Positions 25,798-35,260 of a stretch of 64,000 nucleotides of DNA are shown piece by piece. This stretch comes from Actinokineospora diospyrosa. GTDB taxonomy: Bacteria; Actinomycetota; Actinomycetes; Mycobacteriales; Pseudonocardiaceae. A model generated the notes under the pieces. The model ran no database searches and was not told where the DNA came from. It saw nothing but the letters and a program-made list of their open reading frames with translations. Within the stretch, counting starts at the first letter, position 1. The number at the start of each line of letters is the position of its first letter. The position numbers and the translations under genes were made by a program. The stretch spans positions 248,001 through 312,000 of the forward strand of contig NZ_JAMTCO010000008.1 in NCBI RefSeq assembly GCF_024171925.1, in the 5' to 3' direction.

Positions 25798-26718
25798 TCA
25801 CCACGAGTCCGGCGACTCCCACGCCGCCAACCGCAACCCGCTCTCGAACCGCCGCCGCACCCCCGCCACCGGATCCGGGAACTCCAACACCCGCGCCAAC
25901 AACTGCAACGGCCGCGTGAAATCGTCCAACGCCTTCTCCCGCAACTCCGGGTAGAAGTCATCACCCAGGATCGGCACACCCAACCCCGCCATGTGCAACC
26001 GCAGCTGGTGCGTCCGGCCCGTCAACGGCACCAACCGGTACCGCCCCACCGCACCCCGCGACTCCACCAACTCCACCCGCGTCACCGCGTTCGGCTCACC
26101 CGCCACCTCGAACGCCCGGATCACCCCCCGCTCCTTCACGATCCGCGACCGCACCTCCGCCGGGAACACCCCGGCCCCCACCGGCGCCACCGCCTCGTAC
26201 TCCTTCACCACCAACCGGTCCCGGAACAACGTCTGGTACCGACCCCGCGCCTCCGGCCGCACCACGAACAACAACAACCCCGCCGTCACCCGATCCAACC
26301 GGTGCGCAGGCGCCAACGTCGGGATCCCCAACTCACGCCGCAACCGCACCAACGCCGTCTCCACCACATGCCGCCCCCGCGGGATCGACGCCAGGAAATG
26401 CGGCTTGTCCACCACCACGATGTCCTCATCGCGGTACACCACCGACAACTCGAACGGCACCGGCACCTCCACCGGCAAATCCCGATGGAACCACACCACC
26501 GCCCCCGGCACGAAGGGCGCATCCACCCCCACCGGCCCCTCAACCCCGACGATGCGGCCCTCCCGCAGCATCGCCTCAATCCGCCCCGGCTCGACCCGCG
26601 GCAACCGCTCCACCAAATGCTCCAGAGCCGTCGCCCACGACCCCACCACCGGAAACCGCAACCTGGCCGCGTCAAGACCATGCCGCTGGGGGAGAGGTGA
26701 CCTCACTTTGCGCCGCAC
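25798..26718 (-). CDS. RNA pseudouridine synthase, RluA family
   Basis: This 306-residue enzyme converts uridine to pseudouridine in rRNA or tRNA. The catalytic motif HRLDRVTAGLLLFV (about residue 140) contains the invariant Asp, and VVDKPHFLASIPRG (~100) and LTGRTHQLRLHMAGLGVPILGDDFYP (~235) are the other conserved blocks. An N-terminal S4-like segment precedes the catalytic domain. The GTG start at 26718 gives a basic N-terminus. It is a monocistronic gene. Confidence 0.92.
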   Translation of the reverse strand: MRRKVRSPLPQRHGLDAARLRFPVVGSWATALEHLVERLPRVEPGRIEAMLREGRIVGVEGPVGVDAPFVPGAVVWFHRDLPVEVPVPFELSVVYRDEDIVVVDKPHFLASIPRGRHVVETALVRLRRELGIPTLAPAHRLDRVTAGLLLFVVRPEARGRYQTLFRDRLVVKEYEAVAPVGAGVFPAEVRSRIVKERGVIRAFEVAGEPNAVTRVELVESRGAVGRYRLVPLTGRTHQLRLHMAGLGVPILGDDFYPELREKALDDFTRPLQLLARVLEFPDPVAGVRRRFESGLRLAAWESPDSW

Positions 26719-26796
26719 CCCGGCAGCCTAGATGCGCCAACCCCACCCCACCCACACGGCTGAACTTCCCCCCACCCCACTGACCTGCGAATTCCC

Positions 26797-26905
26797 TCTA
26801 TCCACAACCACCACAACCATCCACCGATTTCCGCCACCCCCCTCCGCACCCCCCACACCGACTAGACTGGCACCGGGGACGCCCCCCGTGGTGTGGTGGG
26901 GGGCG
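26797..26905 (+). repeat. Conserved intergenic element, copy A (TATCCACA ... TAGACTGGCACCGGGG-hairpin)
   Basis: The sequence from TATCCACAACC through CCATCCAC, a pyrimidine-rich C-tract, and TAGACTGGCACCGGGG into a CGCCCCCC/GGGGGGCG stem is closely similar to a second copy, inverted, at 40600-40691. TAGACT fits an actinobacterial -10 hexamer, so the element may be a promoter with a structured transcript start. It lies just upstream of the pseudouridine synthase start and points away from it, into the empty stretch 26906-27362. Confidence 0.6.
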
Positions 26906-27362
26906 GGAGCACGCGGGGAGGGCCTCCGATTTGGTGGCCAGGGCCGGGATGCGGCCCTGGCCTCGAGAAGTCTGGAAGATCCGGCCTTGGGAGACCGGGG
27001 GAGCGCCAAGCCCCAGGCCCAGCACGTCGTCGACCGCGCGAGTCCGGGCGCGGCACGGGGACCGCCAGGACACGGGAGAAACCTGCCAAGCAGTCGGGTA
27101 GTGCCTGGTCAGACGTAGCTCTCGGCGAGGGTGCGGTAGAGCGAGGCGACATTCCAGGGCATTCAGTCGAGCCACTGGAAGATGCCAGCCACTGCGGCGA
27201 CCACCGTGGCGAGTCCGGGGTCTCACCACAGCAGCACCGGTCAGCACACGAAACCGCAGATCACGCCACGATCAGGGCTGAGCTCCAGCAGACACCCTCA
27301 GCTGACCCGACCAGTCAACCGTCACGGACAGCACCCGCCGCCCACCAGCAGCCCAAGCGGAA
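26906..27362. other. Stretch without a recognised gene
   Basis: No coding frame with family motifs or plausible codon structure was found on either strand. I looked for tRNA, tmRNA, SRP RNA and RNase P RNA signatures and saw none. Because the element just upstream looks promoter-like and points into this stretch, a short non-coding transcript is possible. Confidence 0.4.
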
Positions 27363-28964
27363 CTACTCCACCCGGAACCGCGACACCAACCCGTTCAACC
27401 GCGCCGACAACAACGACAGCTCGCGCGCGGCACCCTTCGTCTCCCCAGCACCGGCCGCCACCGACTCGGCCACCGCCGCCACCTCCTGGATGTGCGCCGA
27501 GATCTCCGACGACCCCGTCGCGGCGGCCGACAGGCTCCGGTTCATCTCGCCGGTCGTCGCCTCCTGCTCCTCCACCGCCGCCGCGATCGTCAACTGGTGG
27601 TTGTTCACCTCACCGATGATCCCGTTGATCTCCGCGATCGCCGCCACCGCAGCACCCGTGTCCGCCTGGATCGCCTCCACCCGCCGCGAGATGTCCTCCG
27701 TCGCCCGCGCCGTCTCCTGCGCCAACTCCTTCACCTCACTGGCCACCACCGCGAACCCGCGCCCAGCCGCACCCGCCCGCGCCGCCTCGATCGTCGCGTT
27801 CAGCGCCAACAAGTTCGTCTGCTCCGCGATCGAGGTGATCGCCTTCACCACCGCACCGATCTGCTCACTCGAGGTCCCCAACCGGCTGATCGTCTCCGCC
27901 GTACCCCGCGCCGCCACCACAGCCCGCTCCACCACCCGCACCGCGTGCCCAGCGCTCTCCGCGATCGCCCCCACCGCCGCGCTCATCTGCTCCGACCCCG
28001 CCGCCACCGTCTGCACGTTGCGCGTCACCGACGCCGCCGACCCGGTCACCTCACCCGAGCGCGCCCGACCGGCCTCCGCGTCCTTCGCCATCCGACCACT
28101 CGCCGCGGCCACCCGACCCGACGCACCGCGCAACTCACCGGCCGACCGCTCGATCTCACCCAACGTCTCCCCGACGGTCGACACCGCCTCGTTCAATGTC
28201 TCCGCCATCCGACCCAGCTCATCGCGCCCCGACACCGACACCCGCGCCGTCAGATCACCCCGCGAGAACGCCCGCAACGCATCCGCCATCGCCACCAGCG
28301 GCCCCACGATCCGCCGCGTCACCACCAACCCCAACGCCCCAGCCGCCAACAACGCCAAAGCCAACACCAACCACATCACGAACTCACCGGTCGACGCCGC
28401 GGACTCCGCATCCGCCCGCCACACCGCCCCCTGCCCAGCGCGCCGCGCCTCCAACTCGTCCAACGCCGTCGCCGCCTGCTTGATCGTCGGCGCCACCTGC
28501 TGCGAATACGCCGACCACCACGCCGCCGTGTCACCCGCGCGCGCCGCGGGCAACAACACCTGCGTGTACTGCGTCCGCACCCGCGCCCACGCCGCCACGA
28601 ACGGCTGCAAGTCCGCCGCCGACCCGGTCAGCTTCGAGTACTGGGCCACCGCCGCGTCCAACTCCGCCTCGTCCGCGGTGATCGCCTTCTCCCACGCCGC
28701 CCGCTCCGCCGGGGGAGCGGCCACGTGCGCCATCAGGTCCATCCGGACCTTGATCTCCTGCTGGTGCACCAGCGACTCCTGCTGCCCGGCCGCCACCCCC
28801 TCGGCGTACAGCGCGGCGGTCTTGGCGTCCATCGTCTCCAGCGCCGAGTGCGAGCTCACCGCCGCCGCAACGATCCCGACCGCGGCCACCCCCAGCACGG
28901 TCATGATCTTCGCCCGCACCGAACGGTTCTCGAGAACCCGCATGTCGCCGCCCATCAGAGTCAC
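27363..28964 (-). CDS. Methyl-accepting chemotaxis protein
   Basis: A 533-residue chemoreceptor: first membrane helix at ~18-37, a periplasmic four-helix-bundle sensor to ~190, second helix at ~192-213 ([18 protein letters not shown]), HAMP (~215-265, [14 protein letters not shown]), then the signalling coiled coil. The hairpin tip is [19 protein letters not shown], the universally conserved CheA/CheW contact. It implies a chemotaxis system and motile cells or spores elsewhere in the genome; no che genes are near. The start is a GTG at 28964, with ATGs at 28955 and 28943 as alternatives. It is a single gene. Confidence 0.93.
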   Translation of the reverse strand: MTLMGGDMRVLENRSVRAKIMTVLGVAAVGIVAAAVSSHSALETMDAKTAALYAEGVAAGQQESLVHQQEIKVRMDLMAHVAAPPAERAAWEKAITADEAELDAAVAQYSKLTGSAADLQPFVAAWARVRTQYTQVLLPAARAGDTAAWWSAYSQQVAPTIKQAATALDELEARRAGQGAVWRADAESAASTGEFVMWLVLALALLAAGALGLVVTRRIVGPLVAMADALRAFSRGDLTARVSVSGRDELGRMAETLNEAVSTVGETLGEIERSAGELRGASGRVAAASGRMAKDAEAGRARSGEVTGSAASVTRNVQTVAAGSEQMSAAVGAIAESAGHAVRVVERAVVAARGTAETISRLGTSSEQIGAVVKAITSIAEQTNLLALNATIEAARAGAAGRGFAVVASEVKELAQETARATEDISRRVEAIQADTGAAVAAIAEINGIIGEVNNHQLTIAAAVEEQEATTGEMNRSLSAAATGSSEISAHIQEVAAVAESVAAGAGETKGAARELSLLSARLNGLVSRFRVE

Positions 28965-28996
28965 ACCACCGCACCCAGGAGGGGCAGGTGATCACC

Positions 28997-30064
28997 TCAT
29001 CGGCCGGGGACCGGGGGAGCTGAGCCATCCCCGGTGTCGGTCAACCCGGCCAACGCCCGGTATGTGCGGTTGCTCGCCGCCGCCGCCCGCCGCTGCGAAC
29101 CGGTCGCCTCGATGTAGTTCTGACTGGTGTTCAGACTCGCGTGCCCCAGCAGCACCATGATCTCCACCGCGTTCGCGCCGTCCTCGGCCAACCGGGTCGC
29201 GAACGTGTGCCGCAACGCGTGCAGGTTCGCCCCCGCGGGCACCTTGTCGTGCATCCCGGCCGCCCGGAAGCACGACTTCACCAGGTAGTCCAACGCACCC
29301 CGCCCGATACCCGCGCCGTCGTTGCCCAGCACCAGCGGCGAGTCGTCGGCGAAGCGCGCCACCGGGAACCGCAGCGCGCACGAGGCCAGGTACGACTCGA
29401 TCACCCGCTCCAACGGCACCTCGATCGGGATCGACCGCTCCCGGTTCGCCTTGCCGTGCACGAACAACCGCCGCTCACCGCTGCGCCCCACCACCGACGA
29501 GCGCCGCAACGCCCGCATCTCCGAGGCCCGCAGCCCCGCCACCAGCCCCAACGCCAACACCAGCAGATCGCGCTCCGGCCACGGCGCCCTGGCCCGGCGC
29601 ACCCCACCGGCCACCGCCCGCAGCAGCTCCTCGGGGGTGCCCTCGCCACGCAGCGGCTTGGGGGACAGGGGAGCGGGTCGCGGCCGCCCGATCGCCCCCA
29701 TCGGGTTGCCGAACACCAGCTCGTCGGCCACGCAGAACTGGAAGAACTGGTTCCACGTCGACCACGCCCTGGCCACCGAGCTCTTGGCGTGCGTGTCGGC
29801 GAAGCGCCCGAACGCCTCCCGCAGCACCCGCGCGTTCACCTCGTCCAGCCCGACCCGGTCCACTTCCTGGCCCACCGCCTCGGCCACCAGCGCGTTGACC
29901 CCCGCCAGATCCCGCCGGTACGCCGCCGTCGTGTGCGGCGAGTCCTTGCGGGACCGCCGGGCTAGGAAGAAGGCGTCCTGCGCCTCGATCAACATCACCC
30001 CCTGTGGATACCCGATCACCCTGACAGTCTCGCCATCGCATGCATAACCGCGATTATCCATCAA
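28997..30064 (-). CDS. Tyrosine recombinase/site-specific integrase (XerC/D-like)
   Basis: The chain of up to 355 residues has an N-terminal SAM-like core-binding domain (to ~130) and a C-terminal catalytic domain with the R-K-H-R-H-Y set: LGLVAGLRASEMRAL, HGKANRERSIPIE, LHALRHTFATRLAE, LLGHASLNTSQNYIEA. It cuts and rejoins DNA through the final Tyr. The start is uncertain: TTG at 30064, ATG at 30061, or an ATG at 29995 (MLIEAQDAFF) behind AGGGGG; the last is likely. It is followed closely by the chemoreceptor gene on the same strand. No phage or plasmid genes flank it, so it is either a Xer-like resident or a relic. Confidence 0.9.
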   Translation of the reverse strand: MMDNRGYACDGETVRVIGYPQGVMLIEAQDAFFLARRSRKDSPHTTAAYRRDLAGVNALVAEAVGQEVDRVGLDEVNARVLREAFGRFADTHAKSSVARAWSTWNQFFQFCVADELVFGNPMGAIGRPRPAPLSPKPLRGEGTPEELLRAVAGGVRRARAPWPERDLLVLALGLVAGLRASEMRALRRSSVVGRSGERRLFVHGKANRERSIPIEVPLERVIESYLASCALRFPVARFADDSPLVLGNDGAGIGRGALDYLVKSCFRAAGMHDKVPAGANLHALRHTFATRLAEDGANAVEIMVLLGHASLNTSQNYIEATGSQRRAAAASNRTYRALAGLTDTGDGSAPPVPGR

Positions 30065-30645
30065 ACAGGTGTTCGAGAGCCCGGCGGCCGTGGATCACCG
30101 AACCCGGGGGAACTGTTGCGACTGTCGTCGTCGCGCGCCCGCTCGCACCCCTGGCACCTCCGGCCGCGCCTGCCATTGGTCGATGGGCGCCGGAGTCAGC
30201 CCATAGAGGCCGGGACCCGACATCTGGCCACACCAGTAGCGAATCGTCACAGTGACGTATGTAGGCGGTCTGACGGGCCTTCCGACGCTCGTTCCCCAGG
30301 TCGCCGTTTGGTCGATAATCTACATTATGTCAAGTAGCGTGAATCTGGCCCGTCTCCCACCTCCGACAGCACCGCCAGAACGCGCTACCTCGATCCGGCT
30401 CGCTCCGCAGGCTGCCGTCTTGCCCGGCCATCGCGACCCGAGTCGCTGGCGTCTCCGACTCGACAGTCGTCAGGCTTGATGCCTGCGTCGCCGCGCGCCA
30501 GTGACCCGGCGAAGGTCAACACGTGTCGTCCAGTCCTGCGGGCCCCGCCAATGGCTGACCTTGGCTGCTCGGCGCCGCGATCGGCGTGGGCGTGGGGCGC
30601 CTCTCCCCCGCATGTTGATCATGTAAGCGCTGGTAGAACGGTGCC
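30065..30645. other. Stretch without a recognised gene, between recombinase and TmrB-like gene
   Basis: About 580 bases with patchy lower GC. A short palindrome CGTCACAGTGACG sits at 30245-30257 and an AT-rich patch at ~30310-30340 could be a promoter. No family match was seen in any frame, and no clear att repeat was found. Confidence 0.4.
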
Positions 30646-31275
30646 ATGTTGGTGTGGGTGAACGGGCCGTTCGGGGTGGGCAAGACGCAGACGGCTTGGG
30701 AGTTGGGACGGCGGGTGCCGGGGGCTGTGGTGTGCGATCCGGAGGCCGTAGGGTTCGGTTTGCACAGGATGATGCCTGCCTGGATGCGGGAAGACTTCCA
30801 GGACTTGGCGGCATGGCGTTCCGGCGTGGTTGAGGTGCTGGACCTGGTGTTGCGACGACACGAGGGGCTTGTGGTCGCGCCGATGACGCTCGTGGAGCCC
30901 AAGTACTTTGATGAGATTGTAGGCGGATTGCGGGCTCTGGGGCACGACGTGCGGCACTTCTCGCTGTTGGCCGAGCGGGAAACGATCGCGGGGCGGTTGG
31001 CCGAGCGGGGGCTCGGGCACGCGTTCGCGCGGGTGGCGGGGCGCTCGGTGGCGTTGAAGCGGGAGAGTTTCGCGCTGTCCAAGTTGGACCTGTGCCTGGA
31101 TCGGTTGCGGGAGCCGGGTTTCGGGGAGCACGTGTGGACCGATGAGCTGTCGTTGCGCGAGGTCGTGGCGTTGATCGCGGCGTCGGTCGGGGTGGAGGTG
31201 CTGCCGGACACGGATTCGGTGTGGCGGGGTCGGTTGCGGCGTGCGGTGGTGGGGGTGCGGCACATCCGGTTCTGA
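30646..31275 (+). CDS. P-loop ATP/GTP-binding protein, TmrB-like
   Basis: A 209-residue protein starting LVWVNGPFGVGKTQTAWEL, with a Walker A (GPFGVGKT, residues ~7-14). Later motifs are APMTLVEPKYFDEI and RLAERGLGHAFARVAGRSV. This layout is that of the TmrB family, where the Bacillus member gives tunicamycin resistance, and of shikimate-kinase-like NTPases. A self-protection or small-molecule kinase role is possible, with no further evidence from neighbours. The C-terminal ~20 residues are basic. It is monocistronic on the + strand. Confidence 0.8.
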   Translation: MLVWVNGPFGVGKTQTAWELGRRVPGAVVCDPEAVGFGLHRMMPAWMREDFQDLAAWRSGVVEVLDLVLRRHEGLVVAPMTLVEPKYFDEIVGGLRALGHDVRHFSLLAERETIAGRLAERGLGHAFARVAGRSVALKRESFALSKLDLCLDRLREPGFGEHVWTDELSLREVVALIAASVGVEVLPDTDSVWRGRLRRAVVGVRHIRF

Positions 31276-31432
31276 CCGGTCGCGCATGGTGTGGGCCGTG
31301 GGGCGTTCTGGCAAGTGGGGATGGCGTTCACATAGGGACCTCACAGCTCGCGCACACCGGGCGCCCAGAGTCCGCCCCTAGCTTGCTCACCGCTGGTATC
31401 CGAACTGGCACAGCATGTGAGGAGCAATCACC

Positions 31433-32326
31433 ATGCACGATGACGACGAGCCGGTCGGCCGCGTCCTGGGTAGGCGCCACGCGTTGGCGTTGTTGGGGTT
31501 CGCGGGTGCGGCGCTGACGGTGGTGGGGACCGGGGTCGCGATGGCGGCGCCGGATGCCGCGGCCGGGGGTGGCGACTGCGATGTGAACTGCGTGGCGAAG
31601 CCGGAGCAGGTCGAGGGCCCGTATTTCGTGGACGAGGACCTGAACCGGTCTGACATCCGGTCGGACCCGGCTACGGGGGTCCGCTCCCCCGGCATCCCGT
31701 TGGCGTTGGGTTTGTCGGTGCTGCAGATCCGGGATCGCCGGTGTGTGCCGCTTAGGGACGCGGTGGTGGACATCTGGCACTGCGACGCGGCGGGGGTGTA
31801 CTCCGACATCGCGAGCGAGGGGTCGGCGGGTAAGAAGTTCCTGCGTGGCCTGCAGGTGTCCGACCGCGGTGGTCGGGTGCGGTTCACGACCGTACTGCCG
31901 GGGTGGTATCGGGGTCGGACGGTGCACATCCACATCAAGATCCGGACCACGGGGACCGACGGGAAGCCTTACGAGTTCACCTCGCAGCTGTACTTCACCG
32001 ACGAGTTCACGGCCGGGTATTTGGCACAGGCCCCGTACAACGCCAAGGGCAAGCCGGACACGACGAACGCGACCGACTTCATCTACCGGCAGGGTGGTGA
32101 CCAGCTCCTGCTGCGCCCCCACCGCGCTCACCACGGCTTCTCGGCTGACTTCGCGATCGCCTTGGACCTGTCCGACACCGAAGTCGGCGACGACGACAGC
32201 CAGGGCCCCGGACCTGGCCCGGGTCCTGGCCCCGGCCCGTGGCCGACCGGTCAGCCCCCCATCCCCCCGACCGGTCCCCCGTCGACAACTCCTACCCCAA
32301 CGACTCCTCCGCCCACCACCACGTAG
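31433..32326 (+). CDS. Tat-exported intradiol ring-cleavage dioxygenase
   Basis: The 297-residue precursor has a twin-arginine signal (GRRHALALLG, residues 13-22, then a hydrophobic stretch to ~40). The catalytic domain (~45-245) includes VVDIWHCDAAGVYSD and GWYRGRTVHIHIKI, which supply the two Tyr and two His ligands of a non-haem Fe(III), as in catechol 1,2-dioxygenases. It cleaves catecholic substrates outside the membrane. The C-terminus is a low-complexity tail (GPGP repeats, then a Pro/Thr-rich end), suggesting cell-wall association. AGGAG lies 8 bases before the ATG. Intradiol enzymes are usually cytoplasmic; exported versions occur in actinomycetes but their physiological substrate is unclear. 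Confidence 0.9.
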   Translation: MHDDDEPVGRVLGRRHALALLGFAGAALTVVGTGVAMAAPDAAAGGGDCDVNCVAKPEQVEGPYFVDEDLNRSDIRSDPATGVRSPGIPLALGLSVLQIRDRRCVPLRDAVVDIWHCDAAGVYSDIASEGSAGKKFLRGLQVSDRGGRVRFTTVLPGWYRGRTVHIHIKIRTTGTDGKPYEFTSQLYFTDEFTAGYLAQAPYNAKGKPDTTNATDFIYRQGGDQLLLRPHRAHHGFSADFAIALDLSDTEVGDDDSQGPGPGPGPGPGPWPTGQPPIPPTGPPSTTPTPTTPPPTTT

Positions 32327-32499
32327 GTGACCGGCGTGTCGGGTCCCTGCCCCGGGGCCCCGACACACCAGTGTTACCGCGTTCCGGTTCAACGCGGCGT
32401 CGACTCGTTCCCGGGGATCTCGCTCCGTGGCCTGCTGGGCCGATCGCGGCATTCCGCCGACCGTGGGGATGGCGGTCAAGGCGGGTGTGCGGCTCGGGT

Positions 32500-32554
32500 G
32501 ATCTTGGTGGGGTACCTGCTCGCGAGGGGTGTGGGCAGGTACCCCACCAAGATC
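32500..32554. terminator. 20-bp perfect inverted repeat downstream of the dioxygenase
   Basis: Arms 32500-32519 (GATCTTGGTGGGGTACCTGC) and 32535-32554 are exact reverse complements with a 15-base loop. This is probably the terminator for the + strand dioxygenase gene, though it is longer than most and has no T-run. Confidence 0.7.
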
Positions 32555-32607
32555 CGCTTCGGCGGCACTGCCACGGTTCCGGTCGTGGTCTGTGCTGTCG
32601 AAGCGCG

Positions 32608-32643
32608 GTGCGCCGGGTACCTCCCCGTGAGTACCCGGTGCAC
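32608..32643. terminator. Hairpin downstream of the standalone AraC HTH gene
   Basis: Arms at 32608-32620 and 32631-32643 pair over 13 bases with one mismatch (GTGCGCCGGGTAC). It lies 4 bases past the stop of the - strand HTH gene and probably ends that transcript. Confidence 0.65.
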
Positions 32644-32646
32644 CGG

Positions 32647-32982
32647 TCACGCGGCCAGGCCGCTTCGGCGGTAGTCGCGGGGGGCGCAGCCGTAGCGTTG
32701 GCGGAAGACGCGGCTGAAGTAGGAGGAGTCGGGGATGCCCCACCTGGCGCCCACGACGCTGACGCCGGTGTCCTGGGTGGCCAGCAGGTCGGCGCGGCAC
32801 CGTTCCAGCCGCCGGTCGCGGATCCACTTGGCCACCGTGGTGCCCTCGGTCTCGAACAGCCGGTAGAGCTGTCGGGGTGAGACGTGTACCGCCGCCGCGA
32901 TGTCCGCGGGGGTCAGGTCCGGGTCGGCGAGTCGGGCGTCGATGAACTCGTGGATGTCGCGCAGCAGGTGGGCGGGGGTCAC
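32647..32982 (-). CDS. Standalone AraC-type HTH protein
   Basis: Only 111 residues long, it consists of an AraC DNA-binding domain and nothing else: LTPADIAAAVHVSPRQLYRLFE for the first HTH and VSVVGARWGIPDSSYFSRVFRQRYGCAPRDYR for the second. The sensing half of an AraC protein is absent. Its GTG overlaps the stop of the upstream cupin gene by 4 bases (GTGA), so the two parts of a typical cupin-AraC regulator may be made as separate, coupled polypeptides. Confidence 0.85.
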   Translation of the reverse strand: MTPAHLLRDIHEFIDARLADPDLTPADIAAAVHVSPRQLYRLFETEGTTVAKWIRDRRLERCRADLLATQDTGVSVVGARWGIPDSSYFSRVFRQRYGCAPRDYRRSGLAA

Positions 32983-33416
32983 GACTTGTATTCGGGGTGC
33001 AGCGACAGGGCGATGAACTGGAACGGGCGGTCCACGCTCTTGTAGCCGAGGGGGCAGTGCGGCACGCCCGCGGGGATGTAGACCGAGGCGCTGGTGGAGA
33101 TCTCGTAGACCTCGCCGTCGATGGTCAGTTCGGCGACGGCGCCGAGGTCGTTGATGTCGTCGGGGTTGGAGCCCATCCAGAGCAGGACCTCGTCGTACTC
33201 GTGGGTGTGTTCGAGGACGTAGGGGTTGGGGGTGGGGACCTGGTAGATCCAGCTGTAGGCGATGTGGACCTGGCAGCCGGGGACTTGCCAGCCGCTGATG
33301 AGGGCGTGTGCGCCGCTGGTACCGCCCTCGGTCTCGCCGTAGGCGAGGACGCCCTCGTTGGGCAGTTCCTCGCGGACCATCTGGCGGACGATGTACTTCT
33401 CGTATTTCCCTGTCAT
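32979..33416 (-). CDS. Cupin-domain protein
   Basis: A 145-residue protein with a double-stranded beta-helix core. HTHEYDEVLLWMGSNP holds the first cupin motif (His-x-His, Glu), and YIPAGVPHCPLGYKSV the second (His). This leaves a plausible metal site of His, His, Glu, His. It could be a ligand-binding partner of the coupled AraC HTH, or a small dioxygenase/isomerase controlled by it. The ATG at 33416 has GGGAA at 9-10 bases. Confidence 0.8.
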   Translation of the reverse strand: MTGKYEKYIVRQMVREELPNEGVLAYGETEGGTSGAHALISGWQVPGCQVHIAYSWIYQVPTPNPYVLEHTHEYDEVLLWMGSNPDDINDLGAVAELTIDGEVYEISTSASVYIPAGVPHCPLGYKSVDRPFQFIALSLHPEYKS

Positions 33417-33479
33417 GGCAACGGTTTCCCTTCGATGTGGTGTGTTTCGAAGGTACGAACCGGGGGTCGTGTTCGACAG

Positions 33480-34352
33480 TCAGCGGTCTCGGGCGATCTG
33501 GTACTTTTCGCGGATCTCCCGGCGGAAGTCACCTGGGCTGGTGCCTGCTTCGCGTTTGAAGAAGCGGCCGAAGTAGGACGGGTCTTCGAAGGTGAGCCGG
33601 TGGGCGATCTGGGCGATGGTGAGTTCGGTTTGGGCGAGGAGGCGTTTGGCCTCCAGGGCGAGGGCGGCGCGGATGACGGCGCCGGGGGTGGTGCCCATGG
33701 CGGCGCGGACGAGGTCGGTGAGGTGGCCGGGGGTGACGCCGACGTGTTCGGCGTAGGCGGCGACGGAGCGTTCGGTGAGGACGTGTTTGGTGACCAGGCG
33801 GGTGAAGCGCCACACGATCGAGGATGAGGCCGCGACGGTGGGGTGGGCTTGGCGTAGGCGTTGGATCTGCACGAGCAGGATGTGCAGGTGGGCTTGGAGC
33901 ATGGTCGCGTAGCCGGGTTGGCGGGTGCGGTACTCGTGGTCGATGTCGTCGAGGATGCCCGCGACGAGGTCGACCTGGTCGCCGGTGAGGCGGAGCAGGG
34001 GGCTGCCGCCGGGTGCGGGGAGCAGGCCGCCGGGGTGCACGAGCAGGAACTCTTCGGCGAAGATCAGGACGCGGCCGACGATGAGTTCGGTGTCTTTCCA
34101 GAAGTGGACCTGTCCGGGGGCCAGGACGTACACCGAGTGGGGTTCGATGTCGTAGGGCTCGAAGTCGACGACGTGCACTCCCCCGCCGCCGGTGAGGTAG
34201 AGGATTTCGTAGAAGTCGTGCCGGTGCGGGAAGCGGGCGCGGGTGAAGGACCCGATCTCGTCGAAGGTCCCGATGGCGAACGGCGAGAGGCCGTTCGGCA
34301 CCGGGACCTCGATCTCGTGCAGCGGCAGCGGCGGTGTGCTGGAGCGGGCCAT
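33480..34352 (-). CDS. AraC-family regulator with N-terminal cupin domain
   Basis: The 290-residue protein has a cupin sensor (~20-140, RFPHRHDFYEILYLTGGGGVHVVDF) and a C-terminal AraC domain (~190-285, SVAAYAEHVGVTPGHLTDLVRAAMG and LTIAQIAHRLTFEDPSYFGRFFKREAG). The ATG at 34352 follows GGGAGGTGGC. It comes 14 bases after the stop of the solute-binding protein and is the last gene of the importer operon, which it probably controls in response to the transported compound. Confidence 0.9.
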   Translation of the reverse strand: MARSSTPPLPLHEIEVPVPNGLSPFAIGTFDEIGSFTRARFPHRHDFYEILYLTGGGGVHVVDFEPYDIEPHSVYVLAPGQVHFWKDTELIVGRVLIFAEEFLLVHPGGLLPAPGGSPLLRLTGDQVDLVAGILDDIDHEYRTRQPGYATMLQAHLHILLVQIQRLRQAHPTVAASSSIVWRFTRLVTKHVLTERSVAAYAEHVGVTPGHLTDLVRAAMGTTPGAVIRAALALEAKRLLAQTELTIAQIAHRLTFEDPSYFGRFFKREAGTSPGDFRREIREKYQIARDR

Positions 34353-34366
34353 GCCACCTCCCGGGT

Positions 34367-35260
34367 TCAGCCGCCCGCGGTGGCCAGGTTGAGGCCGGGT
34401 TCGGGCAGCGCCTTCAGTCCATAGTGGCCGATGATGCGGTCCAGTGTGCCGTCGGACTTGAGGGCTTTGAGGGCGGCGAGCAGCGCTTGGGCGAGTTGGG
34501 TGTCGTCTTTGCGCAGGTACATGCCCACGTAGGTGGGGGCGAAGTCCTCGGAGACGATCACGATGGGGGCGTTCTGGGTGCTGATGGCGTACTTGGCCTG
34601 TTCGGTGACGGCGACCTGGAAGTCGGCTTGGCCGGAGCGCAGGGCCAGGTCGGCGTCTTGGGCGGTGGGGTACTGGCGGGCTTCGGCGGCCGGTTTGCCC
34701 TTGCCGACGCAGGCTTGGGAGATCTCTTCGGCGTGTTGGACGTCGGTGGTGCCGCGGATGGTGGCGATGCGTTTGCCGCAGGCGTCGTCGACGCTCTTGT
34801 ACTTGCCTTCGTTGGACTTGGCGGTGACCAGGACGCTGGCGGATTGCATGTAGTCGACGAAGACGCCGACGCGTTGGCGTTCCTCGGTGTCGGAGAGTCC
34901 GTCGTCGGCCATGTCGAAGCGGCCCGCGGTGAGGCCGGGCAGGAGTGCTTCCCAGGCGATGTTCTCGATCTCGTAGCCGAGGCCGAGTTTGGCGGCGACG
35001 GCTTTGCCGACGTCGGGGGTGATGCCGCCGGTGATGGTGTTGCTGGCGTCGGTGAGCAGGTAGGGCAGGTTGGGCAGGGTGGTGCCGACGTGCAGTTTGC
35101 CCGCGTCTTTGATGCGTTGCGGGAGCATGTCGTGCAGTTTCTGGTCCTTGGCGGGCTGGGTGGCGTCGGTGGGCGCGGCGCTGGGGGTGGTGGCGCCGGG
35201 GTCGCCGCACCCGGCGACCGCGAGGGCCACCGCGGCCAGGACGGCCAGGGGTCTACGCAT
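34367..35260 (-). CDS. Polar amino-acid ABC transporter, substrate-binding lipoprotein
   Basis: A 297-residue binding protein with a lipoprotein signal ([11 protein letters not shown], lipobox Cys18). The SBP family 3 fold follows from ~50: [45 protein letters not shown] and [14 protein letters not shown]. It captures an amino acid or opine-like ligand at the cell surface. Its ATG lies inside the end of the ATPase gene (8-base overlap), so the two are coupled. Gene order in the operon is permease, ATPase, binding protein, regulator. Confidence 0.92.
   Translation of the reverse strand: MRRPLAVLAAVALAVAGCGDPGATTPSAAPTDATQPAKDQKLHDMLPQRIKDAGKLHVGTTLPNLPYLLTDASNTITGGITPDVGKAVAAKLGLGYEIENIAWEALLPGLTAGRFDMADDGLSDTEERQRVGVFVDYMQSASVLVTAKSNEGKYKSVDDACGKRIATIRGTTDVQHAEEISQACVGKGKPAAEARQYPTAQDADLALRSGQADFQVAVTEQAKYAISTQNAPIVIVSEDFAPTYVGMYLRKDDTQLAQALLAALKALKSDGTLDRIIGHYGLKALPEPGLNLATAGG

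Noticed and set aside
26906-27362. RNase P RNA, SRP RNA or tmRNA
   Set aside because: None of the invariant sequence blocks of these RNAs could be found.
26893-29160. 755-residue + strand open frame over the chemoreceptor
   Set aside because: The opposite strand carries all chemoreceptor motifs; this frame is a composition shadow.
28997-30064. Prophage or integrative element at the XerC/D-like recombinase
   Set aside because: No structural, replication or transfer genes and no att-like direct repeats were seen around it.
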